From NCBI GenBank assembly GCA_964393825.1, contig CAYMUY010000014.1, positions 22,035-86,034 of the forward strand: a stretch of 64,000 bases of DNA, in the 5' to 3' direction. The notes below the pieces were generated by a model. It was not told where the DNA came from and did no database searches. It saw only the letters and a list, made by a program, of their open reading frames with translations. Source of the stretch: PFJX01 sp964393825. GTDB taxonomy: Bacteria > Pseudomonadota > Gammaproteobacteria > Burkholderiales > Thiobacillaceae. The stretch's first letter is position 1, and each line of letters opens with the position of its first letter. The position numbers and the translations under genes were made by a program. Positions 26,347 through 34,284 of the stretch are shown one piece after another.

Positions 26347-26423
26347 GCGCCTGTAGCTCAGTTGGATAGAGTACTTGGCTACGAACCAAGGGGTCGTGGG
26401 TTCGAATCCTGCCAGGCGCGCCA
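26347..26423 (+). tRNA. tRNA-Arg (anticodon ACG)
   Basis: This is a 77-base tRNA with an encoded CCA end. The acceptor stem GCGCCTG pairs with CAGGCGC, the D-arm is GCTCAGTTGGATAGAGT, and the anticodon stem CTTGG/CCAAG encloses the loop CTACGAA with ACG. The T-arm contains GGGTTCGAATCC. ACG is converted to ICG by TadA and reads CGU, CGC and CGA. It is one of the few plus-strand genes in this half and separates murJ from the CRISPR locus. Confidence 0.97.
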
Positions 26424-26431
26424 AAAGAAAC

Positions 26432-26464
26432 AACGGCTTGGACTTCACGGTCCAGGCCGTTTTG
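26432..26464 (+). terminator. Rho-independent terminator after tRNA-Arg (possibly bidirectional)
   Basis: AACGGCTTGGA (26432-26442) pairs with TCCAGGCCGTT (26451-26461), leaving an 8-base loop and ending in TTTT. On the minus strand the same hairpin is followed by GTTTCTTTT, so it could also stop pre-crRNA transcription coming from the right. The following bases up to 26724 hold no gene I can support. Confidence 0.7.
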
Positions 26465-26724
26465 CTTATAGGCGGCCAGAAGGCCGAACTGGTCTGGTCA
26501 CCGTTCGTAAGGTGTTCACGGAAAAGCCATCCGATACGCCGCGCGCAATGCAGGTCGCCGGCGCTGACCAGACCCTGGCCCCGCTCGCTGTCGCCTGACC
26601 AAATCAACATCTGCAGCGGCGTCACTCCCGTCGCCACACACACGATCGCCACGGCGTCGCGGAAAAATGACCCGGCAAGTGGTGATGCGCCAGCATTACC
26701 GGCGGCTTTACGCGTGAACGACCC

Positions 26725-28338
26725 ACTTCAATCCGCGCCCGGCCAGTTGGCCGGGCGATGCGCGGGAGTGCGACGGATACAAGACCCACAAGGGGAAGTT
26801 TCAATCCGCGCCCGGCCAGTTGGCCGGGCGATGCCACGCCGGAAATGGTTACCAAGCTGCATGAGGCATGGTTTCAATCCGCGCCCGGCCAGTTGGCCGG
26901 GCGATGCGCATGCGCATGCGCACCAGGCATTCTCCGGACTCGTTTCAATCCGCGCCCGGCCAGTTGGCCGGGCGATGCGCCGATGGGGATGCCGCGCGGC
27001 TCGCCGTGGTCGGTGTTTCAATCCGCGCCCGGCCAGTTGGCCGGGCGATGCATGGCGTCGTCGATGGCTTGTAGTTGGGTGGGGGTGTTTCAATCCGCGC
27101 CCGGCCAGTTGGCCGGGCGATGCGCATGACCGAGACGATCAGCGCCGGTGCCAGGGTGGTTTCAATCCGCGCCCGGCCAGTTGGCCGGGCGATGCCATCA
27201 GCAACATCATCAAACCCAGCTCGGACGCGGTTTCAATCCGCGCCCGGCCAGTTGGCCGGGCGATGCGCGTCGTCGCCATGCTCGGCCTGGGCGGGGGTCA
27301 TGTTTCAATCCGCGCCCGGCCAGTTGGCCGGGCGATGCGCCTACGCCCAGGCCCTCACCGCCGCCCGCCTGGGTTTCAATCCGCGCCCGGCCAGTTGGCC
27401 GGGCGATGCTCCGATCATCCCAACCGCACCACGGAGACGACATGTTTCAATCCGCGCCCGGCCAGTTGGCCGGGCGATGCCCGCGCGCCGTCGCGCCAAG
27501 GCGGGGACGCTGGAGGTTTCAATCCGCGCCCGGCCAGTTGGCCGGGCGATGCCATCCTCAACCATGCGCGCGCGCTGGGATGGCTGGTTTCAATCCGCGC
27601 CCGGCCAGTTGGCCGGGCGATGCCCTGTGTCGGCGCCTGGTCGGGGTGGGTAGGGATGTTTCAATCCGCGCCCGGCCAGTTGGCCGGGCGATGCCATTTG
27701 GCAATATGTGGAGCGCCAGCACGACTACAGTTTCAATCCGCGCCCGGCCAGTTGGCCGGGCGATGCGTGGATACCTTCAACGCCAACCTGGGGCGGATGA
27801 AGTTTCAATCCGCGCCCGGCCAGTTGGCCGGGCGATGCGACCGGAAGCCGGCTGCTTCGCGGCTGCACTGTGGTTTCAATCCGCGCCCGGCCAGTTGGCC
27901 GGGCGATGCCTGGTGTGAGGTAGGAATAGGCCGGGGTCATCATGTTTCAATCCGCGCCCGGCCAGTTGGCCGGGCGATGCGCGCCTTCCTGGCTGGCCTT
28001 GATTTGGATGTCCCGGTTTCAATCCGCGCCCGGCCAGTTGGCCGGGCGATGCCCGGCCTACACTGCACTTCCGTAGGCCGAACCAGGTTTCAATCCGCGC
28101 CCGGCCAGTTGGCCGGGCGATGCTCCTGGTTGCGGTCCTTGGCGGTCTGGAGCGCCTGGTTTCAATCCGCGCCCGGCCAGTTGGCCGGGCGATGCCGACC
28201 TGTTCGGCGGCGTTGAAGAAGCGCAGCAAGTTTCAATCCGCGCCCGGCCAGTTGGCCGGGCGATGCGCAACCTGAAGCCGGCCGCCGTCGCCGCCGTGCG
28301 CGTTTCAATCCGCGCCCGGCCAGTTGGCCGGGCGATGC
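26725..28338 (-). CRISPR. Type I-C CRISPR array, 23 repeats and 22 spacers
   Basis: I count 23 copies of a 37-base repeat, the first at 26725-26761 and the last at 28302-28338, separated by 22 spacers of 34-36 bases. On the plus strand the repeat starts GTTTCAATCC and contains the palindromic arms CGCCCGGCC/GGCCGGGCG; read on the minus strand it ends in GGATTGAAAC, as type I-C repeats do. The array is therefore transcribed leftwards, like the cas genes. The leader-distal repeat (26725) is the only one with changes (ACTTCAATCC), the usual decay at the old end. All other repeats look identical, which suggests recent activity. Spacers are all different; I recognised none by eye as matching elsewhere in the window. 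Confidence 0.98.
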
Positions 28339-28515
28339 TCCGCTATCGCAACGTATTGTTTTGATTGGCGGGCTCGGTGAGCTTGCGCGAACTGGCTTGT
28401 TGGAGCAAGCGCAGTGGTGTTCCGTTCGCTTTTTTCTTGCCGGAATCATTAAGGAACAATGAGTTACCCTTCGCGCGAAGCGAGTGGCTTTTTGTCGTTG
28501 CTTGGCGTTCGCGCG
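28339..28515 (-). promoter_or_regulatory. CRISPR leader
   Basis: The 177 bases between cas2 and the newest repeat contain no gene. They are less GC-rich than the surroundings, with T-rich tracts (CTTTTTTCTTG, GTATTGTTTTGATTGG). They should hold the array promoter and the adaptation signals used by Cas1-Cas2. A 12-base palindrome CTTCGCGCGAAG lies at about 28469-28480. I cannot identify a firm promoter. Confidence 0.7.
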
Positions 28516-28806
28516 TCATGCCAGCAGGGGGCCTTCGTAATCGATTGAGCGGAATGTGCCGAATTGCTTTACCCGTAATTCGATAGGTTCGGTAATTCGA
28601 TAGAAGCGCAGGTTGTCTTCGGTTACGTCGATTTCAGCCAGAAGTGTGCGTTCCAGTTGTTCGAACTGCATTTCGTCGACCTGGCATTCGAATACGGATT
28701 TCTGCACGCGTTGCCCCAGGGCTTCGCAGGCCTTGGCTACGCGGCGCAGGCGGCGGCGACCGGCGGTGCTTTCGGTGGAGACGTCATAGGTGACGATGAT
28801 GAGCAT
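28516..28806 (-). CDS. cas2: CRISPR adaptation endonuclease Cas2
   Basis: This 96-residue ferredoxin-fold protein with the N-terminal LIIVTYDVST carries the conserved Asp of Cas2. It forms the Cas1-Cas2 integrase complex that inserts new spacers. It is the last gene of the cas operon, three bases after cas1, and directly adjoins the leader. Length and position are typical of type I-C. Confidence 0.97.
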   Translation of the reverse strand: MLIIVTYDVSTESTAGRRRLRRVAKACEALGQRVQKSVFECQVDEMQFEQLERTLLAEIDVTEDNLRFYRITEPIELRVKQFGTFRSIDYEGPLLA

Positions 28807-28809
28807 GCC

Positions 28810-29844
28810 TTATTTCGTCCAATACGGTAGATAACTTTCCATCTCGCCTCGGATGGAACGGGCCATGAATCGGGCTTGTATCAGGGGGAGAAGTCCGATG
28901 GGCATTTTGCTTTCCAGCAGCGGATGGGTGATTTCTTCCTTTTTGCGCTCCTGCCAGGCGGTGACGACGGCGCGGCGCCCCACTTCGCCAAGCATGACGG
29001 CACCTCCTTTGCGGATCTCGAAGTCCTTGGCTGTGACCTGACCACGGTTGATGAGTGTGAGCGCGAGGCGATCGGCCAGGATGGAGCGAAACTCTTCCTG
29101 CATGTCCAGCGCGAGCGCGGCCCGACCGGGCCGCACGGCATGCAGAAAGCCAAGCTGCGGGTCGAGGCCCACCGCTTCCAGGGCGGAGCGGCAATCATTC
29201 ATGAGCATGGCGTAGAGGAACGAGATCAGGGCGTTGAAGCGATCCAGAGGCGGACGGCGGCTGCGCCCGTTGAGGGCAAAGGACTCGCGCATCTGCGGTT
29301 TGACGATGAGGTTGAGGGCGGCGAAATAGCCGCGCGCGGCTTCGCCTTCGATGCCGCGCAGTTCGTCCAGCGTGCTGGCTGTGGCGGCTGACCGCAATGA
29401 GGCGGCGAGGTTGTCGGCGGCGCGACCGAGACTTGCCGCTTCATCGGTGTCACTGGTTTCACGGCCGCCGCGTAGCAGGGTGACGCGGCTGTTCTTGAGT
29501 TTGCCGGCGACGCAGGCGCGCGCATGTTCCAGTGTCGCGGAAGGGTCCGCGGCGGCTTTGTGTTGTGCCTGGCGCAGCAGGATGTTGCCGGATACCGGAC
29601 CTTCCAGCCGTGCCTTGAAGCGGCCATGTTCATCCAGCAGCACCAACGATTTGCCCTCATCGGCGAGCCGGTGCATGAGCGCGGGCGAGACCAGGACGTT
29701 GCCAAAAGTGACCAGGCCGGCAAGGTGATGCAGCGGTACCTGCAGGCGTTTTTCCCGCTCCACGTCGATGCGCACGGTGGCGTTTTCCAGATGCGCGTAG
29801 GCGTGGGGCGTCATGACATAGAGAATGTTTTGCAGGGTGTGCAT
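28810..29844 (-). CDS. cas1: CRISPR integrase Cas1 (type I-C)
   Basis: This 344-residue protein is the catalytic subunit of the spacer integrase. The N-terminal beta domain includes LAGLVTFGNVLVSPALMHRLADE in two parts, and the helical catalytic domain includes LNLIVKPQMRESFALNGRSRRPP and the later DPQLGFLHAVRPGR stretch with the metal-binding histidine. It starts two bases after the cas4 stop. The length fits type I-C Cas1. Confidence 0.97.
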   Translation of the reverse strand: MHTLQNILYVMTPHAYAHLENATVRIDVEREKRLQVPLHHLAGLVTFGNVLVSPALMHRLADEGKSLVLLDEHGRFKARLEGPVSGNILLRQAQHKAAADPSATLEHARACVAGKLKNSRVTLLRGGRETSDTDEAASLGRAADNLAASLRSAATASTLDELRGIEGEAARGYFAALNLIVKPQMRESFALNGRSRRPPLDRFNALISFLYAMLMNDCRSALEAVGLDPQLGFLHAVRPGRAALALDMQEEFRSILADRLALTLINRGQVTAKDFEIRKGGAVMLGEVGRRAVVTAWQERKKEEITHPLLESKMPIGLLPLIQARFMARSIRGEMESYLPYWTK

Positions 29845-29846
29845 GG

Positions 29847-30479
29847 TTATTGGTCGGTTTGGAACAGGGCGGCGCGTTGCCGCCGTTGTTGATCCAGCCC
29901 GGCCAGCGCCTCAGGCTGGCAAAGGTCCTTCAGTGAGCATTCCCTGCAGCGCGCGTCGTTCACTGGTGGCGGCAGCGCGCCGAGAACGAGCATGGCGCGA
30001 ATCGCCTCGGCGGTCTCGACAACCAATCGGCGCAGGTCGGCCGTGATTTCCACCGGTCGCCGCCGGTGGCTACTGGCGTGGTAGATCGCGCCACGTGGTA
30101 CCGGTCGGCCAAGCATGTCTTCCAGGCAAAGCGCCTGGGCAGCGAGCTGGAGGTCGTCGTGCAGTTTCTGCCGCTTGGCGCCGTGCTTGAACTCCACCGG
30201 GAACACCGTGCCATCTGGGTGGAATTCGACCAGATCGGCCTTGCCGATCAGCCCTAATCGGTCCGACCAGAGCGGCAGCGCGCGTTCCACCCTCACCCCC
30301 GCCTTCATCTCGTAGCCGGGGGTATCCACCAGGTGATGCACGGCCTGTCCACGCGCGGTATGGATGTTGTCCGCGAACGCTTGTTCAAGATGGATCAATC
30401 CGCATTGGCGTGGGCAGTAGGTCCAGTGCTGGAGGGAGGCGAGCGGGATGGGATCGTCCGCGTCAACCACTCCGGTCAC
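29847..30479 (-). CDS. cas4: Cas4 exonuclease (RecB-like, Fe-S)
   Basis: This 210-residue protein has the four cysteines that bind the Fe-S cluster: C22 and C26 (YCPRQC) and the C-terminal CRECSLKDLC. The RecB-type nuclease core is seen in GKADLVEFHPDG, FPVEFKHG and QLAAQALCLED. It trims prespacers and helps select PAM and orientation during adaptation. Its start overlaps the stop of the HicA-like gene by four bases, which ties adaptation genes translationally to the toxin gene. In most type I-C operons cas4 directly follows cas7. Confidence 0.96.
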   Translation of the reverse strand: MTGVVDADDPIPLASLQHWTYCPRQCGLIHLEQAFADNIHTARGQAVHHLVDTPGYEMKAGVRVERALPLWSDRLGLIGKADLVEFHPDGTVFPVEFKHGAKRQKLHDDLQLAAQALCLEDMLGRPVPRGAIYHASSHRRRPVEITADLRRLVVETAEAIRAMLVLGALPPPVNDARCRECSLKDLCQPEALAGLDQQRRQRAALFQTDQ

Positions 30480-30718
30480 CCCAGCAAACGCTGCAACAGT
30501 TCTTCACGCGAAAAACCATGGTGAGCGGCCACGCTGTCCAGGATGGCGGCCAGCGTGCCGATACGCAGCGGGTCATGGTTGGGGATGGTGACGTGGTGCT
30601 CGCGCGGCTCCGGGCAGGTCAGGCGGATGTGGCTGCCGGACTGCCGGGTCGGGGCATAGCCGAGCCGCCCCAGACGCCGGATCAGGTCGGCGCCGGAGAG
30701 GTCGCGGGGAATTCTCAT
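30476..30718 (-). CDS. hicA: HicA-like mRNA interferase toxin inside the cas operon
   Basis: This 80-residue protein has the HicA/YcfA fold signature: SGADLIRRLGRLGYAPTRQ followed by GSHIRL, with the catalytic His at about residue 29-30, then HHVTIPNHDPLRIGTLAAIL. HicA toxins cleave mRNA. It overlaps the HicB-like gene upstream (ATGA at 30715-30718) and cas4 downstream (30476-30479), so all three are translated as a coupled unit. It reads like a complete gene with no disruption. Whether it is active as a toxin is inferred from family membership only. Confidence 0.88.
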   Translation of the reverse strand: MRIPRDLSGADLIRRLGRLGYAPTRQSGSHIRLTCPEPREHHVTIPNHDPLRIGTLAAILDSVAAHHGFSREELLQRLLG

Positions 30719-30921
30719 GCCGCCAGCACTTCTTCGCGGGTGATATGCAGGCGGATGAGGCTAGGCGTATGGCCCTCGTCGAAGTGGCAGCGCACGGCAT
30801 CCCGGATCTGGGCGTGCAGGCTTTGCAGGTCGTCGGCTTCTGTGAAGATGTCGGCACCCATGGCCCGGGCGACAAAGCCCCCCTCGGGGGCGTCCTCGAC
30901 GATGAAATGGATTTCGGTCAT
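30715..30921 (-). CDS. hicB: HicB-like antitoxin inside the cas operon
   Basis: This 68-residue protein has the HicB/UPF0150 type partial RNase H-like fold: HFIVEDAPEGGFVARAMGADIF, written here as two beta strands, followed by a helix (LQSLHAQIRDAVRCHF). It has no C-terminal ribbon-helix-helix or HTH extension, so it probably lacks its own DNA-binding function; the pair may rely on the cas promoter. I chose the ATG at 30921, which has AGGA upstream; a TTG six codons upstream is less likely. It begins 14 bases after the cas7 stop and overlaps the HicA-like gene. Confidence 0.83.
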   Translation of the reverse strand: MTEIHFIVEDAPEGGFVARAMGADIFTEADDLQSLHAQIRDAVRCHFDEGHTPSLIRLHITREEVLAA

Positions 30922-30935
30922 GGCCAGGGTTCCTG

Positions 30936-31883
30936 TCAAACGAGGCTAAGAAGTGTAACGCCGCTCGGCAGGCCGCTTGCATCCACCGCCACGTCGTAAT
31001 CCGCGAAACCGCGGGCTGTGGTCACACCTTCCTTGAGCTTGGGCTGGATGCGCTCGAACAGGCTATGAGCGGGGGCGTTGCCCAGTTCCGAGTCGTGCTT
31101 GAACACGTAGAGGCCACGGGTGGCCATCTCGCCGCGGGCGGCGGAACGATCGTGCTCGAACATCTGGCCGAGGGCTTGCCAGAGCAGGGCCAGGTCGTCC
31201 TCGCCGAAGCCGGTCTGCCTGGCCAGGAAACTGGAGACGAAGCCGTGGGCCATGTAGAGGCCATAGGGGACGGTGTGCTTGCGGCCCATGGTGCGGTTGT
31301 CGCCGTCCTGTTTTTCCGCCTCGGCCCCGGTGGTCACGGCCATGCGGGTGATGGAATGTTCCTGGGCGATGACCGGGTCGATGGAACGGGCGAAGGTGAG
31401 TTGCACCGGGCCGCGCACCTGGCCGCAGTTGGTGCCGGTGGACATGACCGCGCCGAAGGTGCGCACATCAAAGAAGTTCTGGCACATCCAGTTGCGCGCC
31501 TGGTTCATGTCGTCGCCACTGCCTTTGCGCTTCTTGTCCTTGCCGGTTTTCTTTTCCGCTGCCGCTTCGGGCACGGTTTCCGTCGCCACGGGTGCATCCA
31601 GCTTCAGTGCGGTATAGGCGCGCTGGTGTTGCTGGTTGAGGATGGCCTTCTCGCGGACGTAGATCTCGAAACGCTTCTCGCCAGGGGCTGGGTCGCGCGG
31701 GTCCTGGTCGTGGGTGAGCGCGATGAAGTTGCGCACCTTGCGTTTCAGCGCCACGTCGGTCACCAGGCCATGGCCGGTTTCCGCGTCCATGCGCGGCAAG
31801 TTGCCGGCGTCGGGGTCGCCGTTCGGGTTGCCATCCTTCACATCAAAGAGAAGCACGAAGTCATAACGGTGGGTCAGGCTCAT
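30936..31883 (-). CDS. cas7: Cascade backbone protein Cas7 (Csd2)
   Basis: This 315-residue RAMP protein polymerises along the crRNA spacer in type I-C Cascade. The diagnostic N-terminus FVLLFDVKDGNPNGDPDAGN and the later ARNWMCQNFFDVRTFGAVMS are typical of Csd2. A lysine-rich insert (EKKTGKDKKRKGSGDD, about residues 123-138) is more charged than usual. Its ATG overlaps the cas8c stop by four bases. Confidence 0.97.
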   Translation of the reverse strand: MSLTHRYDFVLLFDVKDGNPNGDPDAGNLPRMDAETGHGLVTDVALKRKVRNFIALTHDQDPRDPAPGEKRFEIYVREKAILNQQHQRAYTALKLDAPVATETVPEAAAEKKTGKDKKRKGSGDDMNQARNWMCQNFFDVRTFGAVMSTGTNCGQVRGPVQLTFARSIDPVIAQEHSITRMAVTTGAEAEKQDGDNRTMGRKHTVPYGLYMAHGFVSSFLARQTGFGEDDLALLWQALGQMFEHDRSAARGEMATRGLYVFKHDSELGNAPAHSLFERIQPKLKEGVTTARGFADYDVAVDASGLPSGVTLLSLV

Positions 31884-32257
31884 TTTATTTCTCCCTCGGG
31901 GGTGTGGGTGGTCTCGGACTTGGTAAAGAAGGTCTGGCGCTGGTGGTAGTAACCCAAAGCAAAACGGCCCTGGTCGGGCAAGGCGAGTTGGCGCGGGAAA
32001 TCAGAGAGGTTTTCCATGATGTCGCCGATGAGTTTTTCCATCTGCACGGCGCGGCCACGGGATAGCTTGCCCAGGTGATGGTTTTTCAGCCGCAGCAGCG
32101 TAGTGAATACCGATACCGGGGTGCTGGAAGCCGCACCGTAGTAGCGGTCGCGAATGGTGGCGTTGAGGCCGGGGCTGGCTTCTTCCTGGATTTTTTCCAG
32201 GACGGCGAACAGGCGGCCGAGCCGGTAGGCCGGGTGGGTATTGGCTGGATCGAGCAT
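31880..32257 (-). CDS. cas11c: Probable internal start producing Cas11c small subunit
   Basis: An in-frame ATG at 32257 (codon 453 of cas8c) begins MLDPANTHPAYRLGRLFAV and would give a 125-residue helical protein. Type I-C Cascade is known to need a small subunit translated from within cas8c, of about this length. GGGAG lies 9 bases upstream of the ATG. The internal site is inferred from length, position and the ribosome binding site. Confidence 0.6.
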   Translation of the reverse strand: MLDPANTHPAYRLGRLFAVLEKIQEEASPGLNATIRDRYYGAASSTPVSVFTTLLRLKNHHLGKLSRGRAVQMEKLIGDIMENLSDFPRQLALPDQGRFALGYYHQRQTFFTKSETTHTPEGEIK

Positions 32258-33613
32258 GGCGAGGAACTCCCTTTCGTTGCTATGGCGATGACGAATGAAG
32301 CGGTTGAGATAAGCCTTGATGGCGGCGGCGCGGGCGTGGGTGGGTTTCTGTTCCGCCCGGCAGCGCTGTACCGCCAGATTCAGCAGCGGAGCGGGGTAGG
32401 GCAGACCTTCCAGAATGGCGCGCATGACTTCGCCGCTCAGGTTGGGCGGGATGTTGTCCGCCTTGTTCAGCAGCGCCAATCCGGTGAGCAGGCGGAACAG
32501 GGACAGGTGTTCCGGCTCGTAATCGGCGTGGACGATCTGGATGTCATCGAAATGGCCTTTGATGCGTTGGGCCAACTCAAGCGCCGTGGCCGTTTCCCAG
32601 AAGCGGATGGCGATGCGCGCGGCGTTGGGCGCCAGGCCGAGGACATGGAAACGGGTGTTCGTATCCCCCACCGTGAACTTGCCGGAGTGCACCGCTGCAT
32701 AAATCGCCTTCAGGGCATCGGTTCCCTGGTCGGGGTCGTCGCGCATCACCTCGCCGAACAGGTTTTCCAGTTCGTGTTTTTCCTCTGCCCAGAACACGGT
32801 GGAGGTGTCGCCGACTTGCATGCGCTGGCGGGAGTCGCGGGCCAGCAGGTGGTTGAGGGCGGTGGTGTAGGCGAAGACGGCGGGTTTGCCCAGCGGGGCG
32901 TTGGCGCCCTGGGATTTGCCGTAGGAATTAAAGGCATCCAGATTGAAGGAAACGACATTGGCGCCGGAGGATTGCGCGCCCCACACGCCCTTGATGGCGG
33001 GATGCAGACGCTCGATGACGGCCGCTTCGCCGCTGACCAGGCAGATACCCGTCGGTTGATCTGCTTCGGCTTCGCCGGCGCCCACGCTGGCGGCCACCAC
33101 GGCGGGGCGCTGGCAGACCAGTTCCAGGTCGCCCTGCAGGCGGAAGGTCATGACCGGGTTGACGGCAAGAATGTCCGGCCAGGATGGAAACGCGGCCAGT
33201 CGATCCAGGTCGATGCCATCGAGAAAGGCCCGCACCGCGCGGATGCCGGCGTCGTCTTGTGCCGATTCCGGCAGGGCATCGAGTCGGGCACGGAAGGCCG
33301 CGTGTTGCTCCACGACCCGCTCAGGCTTGCCGCGTGTGTCTACGCCCAACACATACTCGGCGTTGTCCCAGAGCAGATTCGCCGCCACGCCGGAAGTCTT
33401 CTTGACACCCTGCGGCACCAACAAGCGCTGGCCCACTTTCTTTTTTCCTTCGCCGGAACGGGTGTCGGCCAGATTCACCAACTGCCCCTCGGCATCGATT
33501 TCCAGGATGAAGGGAATTTCCGTTTCTTCCAGGCCGAAGGCGGGCAGGCGGTTCTTCGGCTCCGGGTCGCTTTGTTTACGCCAGTAATAGGCATTGAGCG
33601 CTTGCAGAATCAT
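31880..33613 (-). CDS. cas8c: Cascade large subunit Cas8c (Csd1)
   Basis: This 577-residue protein is the large subunit of type I-C Cascade that recognises the PAM and opens target DNA. N-terminal YYWRKQSDPEPKNRLPAFG and the conserved VVSFNLDAFNSYGKSQGANA stretch are family hallmarks. The C-terminal 125 residues are helical and probably also made separately as Cas11c (see 31880-32257). The gene overlaps cas5c and cas7 by four bases each. Confidence 0.96.
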   Translation of the reverse strand: MILQALNAYYWRKQSDPEPKNRLPAFGLEETEIPFILEIDAEGQLVNLADTRSGEGKKKVGQRLLVPQGVKKTSGVAANLLWDNAEYVLGVDTRGKPERVVEQHAAFRARLDALPESAQDDAGIRAVRAFLDGIDLDRLAAFPSWPDILAVNPVMTFRLQGDLELVCQRPAVVAASVGAGEAEADQPTGICLVSGEAAVIERLHPAIKGVWGAQSSGANVVSFNLDAFNSYGKSQGANAPLGKPAVFAYTTALNHLLARDSRQRMQVGDTSTVFWAEEKHELENLFGEVMRDDPDQGTDALKAIYAAVHSGKFTVGDTNTRFHVLGLAPNAARIAIRFWETATALELAQRIKGHFDDIQIVHADYEPEHLSLFRLLTGLALLNKADNIPPNLSGEVMRAILEGLPYPAPLLNLAVQRCRAEQKPTHARAAAIKAYLNRFIRHRHSNEREFLAMLDPANTHPAYRLGRLFAVLEKIQEEASPGLNATIRDRYYGAASSTPVSVFTTLLRLKNHHLGKLSRGRAVQMEKLIGDIMENLSDFPRQLALPDQGRFALGYYHQRQTFFTKSETTHTPEGEIK

Positions 33614-34275
33614 CCCCGTACCTCCTCGCTATCCCAGGCCGGCACCTTGACCACGCCGTTTTCCATGCGAGCGCGGAAGAAACGGGGTTGCGGATCGGCT
33701 GGCTGGGTGAAATCCAGGTCGTGCAGCATGAAACCCAGGTCGCGGGTTTCCGGGATGGCGGGCGGTTCGCCGTCCAGGTCGGAGACCAGGCGGAACGCGG
33801 CGGCGAATTCGCGGCAGCCCAGGTAGGGCTGGTTCACGCACTGGCCTTTGTTCGCGCGGCGTTCGAACATCTCCTGGAACTTCATCGGCGTGTTGTCCGG
33901 CGCCGCGCCGGGCAGCACTTCCAGATCGGCGTGGACACGGTAAGCGACATCGCGCAGGAACAGCCCGGCGCGCTGCTGGCGCTCGTCCTCGATGTATTGC
34001 GCCAAGTCGCCCACGCCGTTCCTCATCGCGGTTTCCACCTTGCTACTGGACACCACGCCGGACACCTCGTTGCGGCGCAGATTGAGCCAGCGGATGGGCC
34101 GCAAAATCTCGATCCGGCGAACATGCCAGCGCATCGCCGGTTTCCACAGAATGGCCTCGAAACAGGCGCGGGCGGCGGAAGGCGTCATCACGTCGTAGCT
34201 GACCCGCTCGACCTTCATTTCCGGTCGGGTAAAGCAGGCGTAGGGGCCGGAGAGTTCAAGGCAGTAGGTTTTCAT
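33610..34275 (-). CDS. cas5c: Cas5c (Cas5d) pre-crRNA endoribonuclease
   Basis: This 221-residue RAMP protein processes pre-crRNA in type I-C, which has no Cas6, and stays on the 5' handle in Cascade. The N-terminus ELSGPYACFTRPEMKVERVS and the following YDVMTPSAARACFEAILWKP match the family. It begins nine bases after the cas3 stop and overlaps cas8c by four bases. The repeat it must cleave has an unusually long palindromic stem. Confidence 0.96.
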   Translation of the reverse strand: MKTYCLELSGPYACFTRPEMKVERVSYDVMTPSAARACFEAILWKPAMRWHVRRIEILRPIRWLNLRRNEVSGVVSSSKVETAMRNGVGDLAQYIEDERQQRAGLFLRDVAYRVHADLEVLPGAAPDNTPMKFQEMFERRANKGQCVNQPYLGCREFAAAFRLVSDLDGEPPAIPETRDLGFMLHDLDFTQPADPQPRFFRARMENGVVKVPAWDSEEVRG

Positions 34276-34284
34276 CGTGCTCCC

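Noticed and set aside
26344..26652. Minus-strand frame ending in a sequence like GFEPTTPWF
   Set aside because: It covers tRNA-Arg; this is the well-known spurious reading of a tRNA gene.
26375..28216. Long open frames with repeating SIRARPVGRA-like units
   Set aside because: They are translations of the CRISPR repeats and spacers, not proteins.
26347..28338. CRISPR locus as a tRNA-integrated island
   Set aside because: I saw no second copy of the tRNA 3' end on the far side and no integrase gene.
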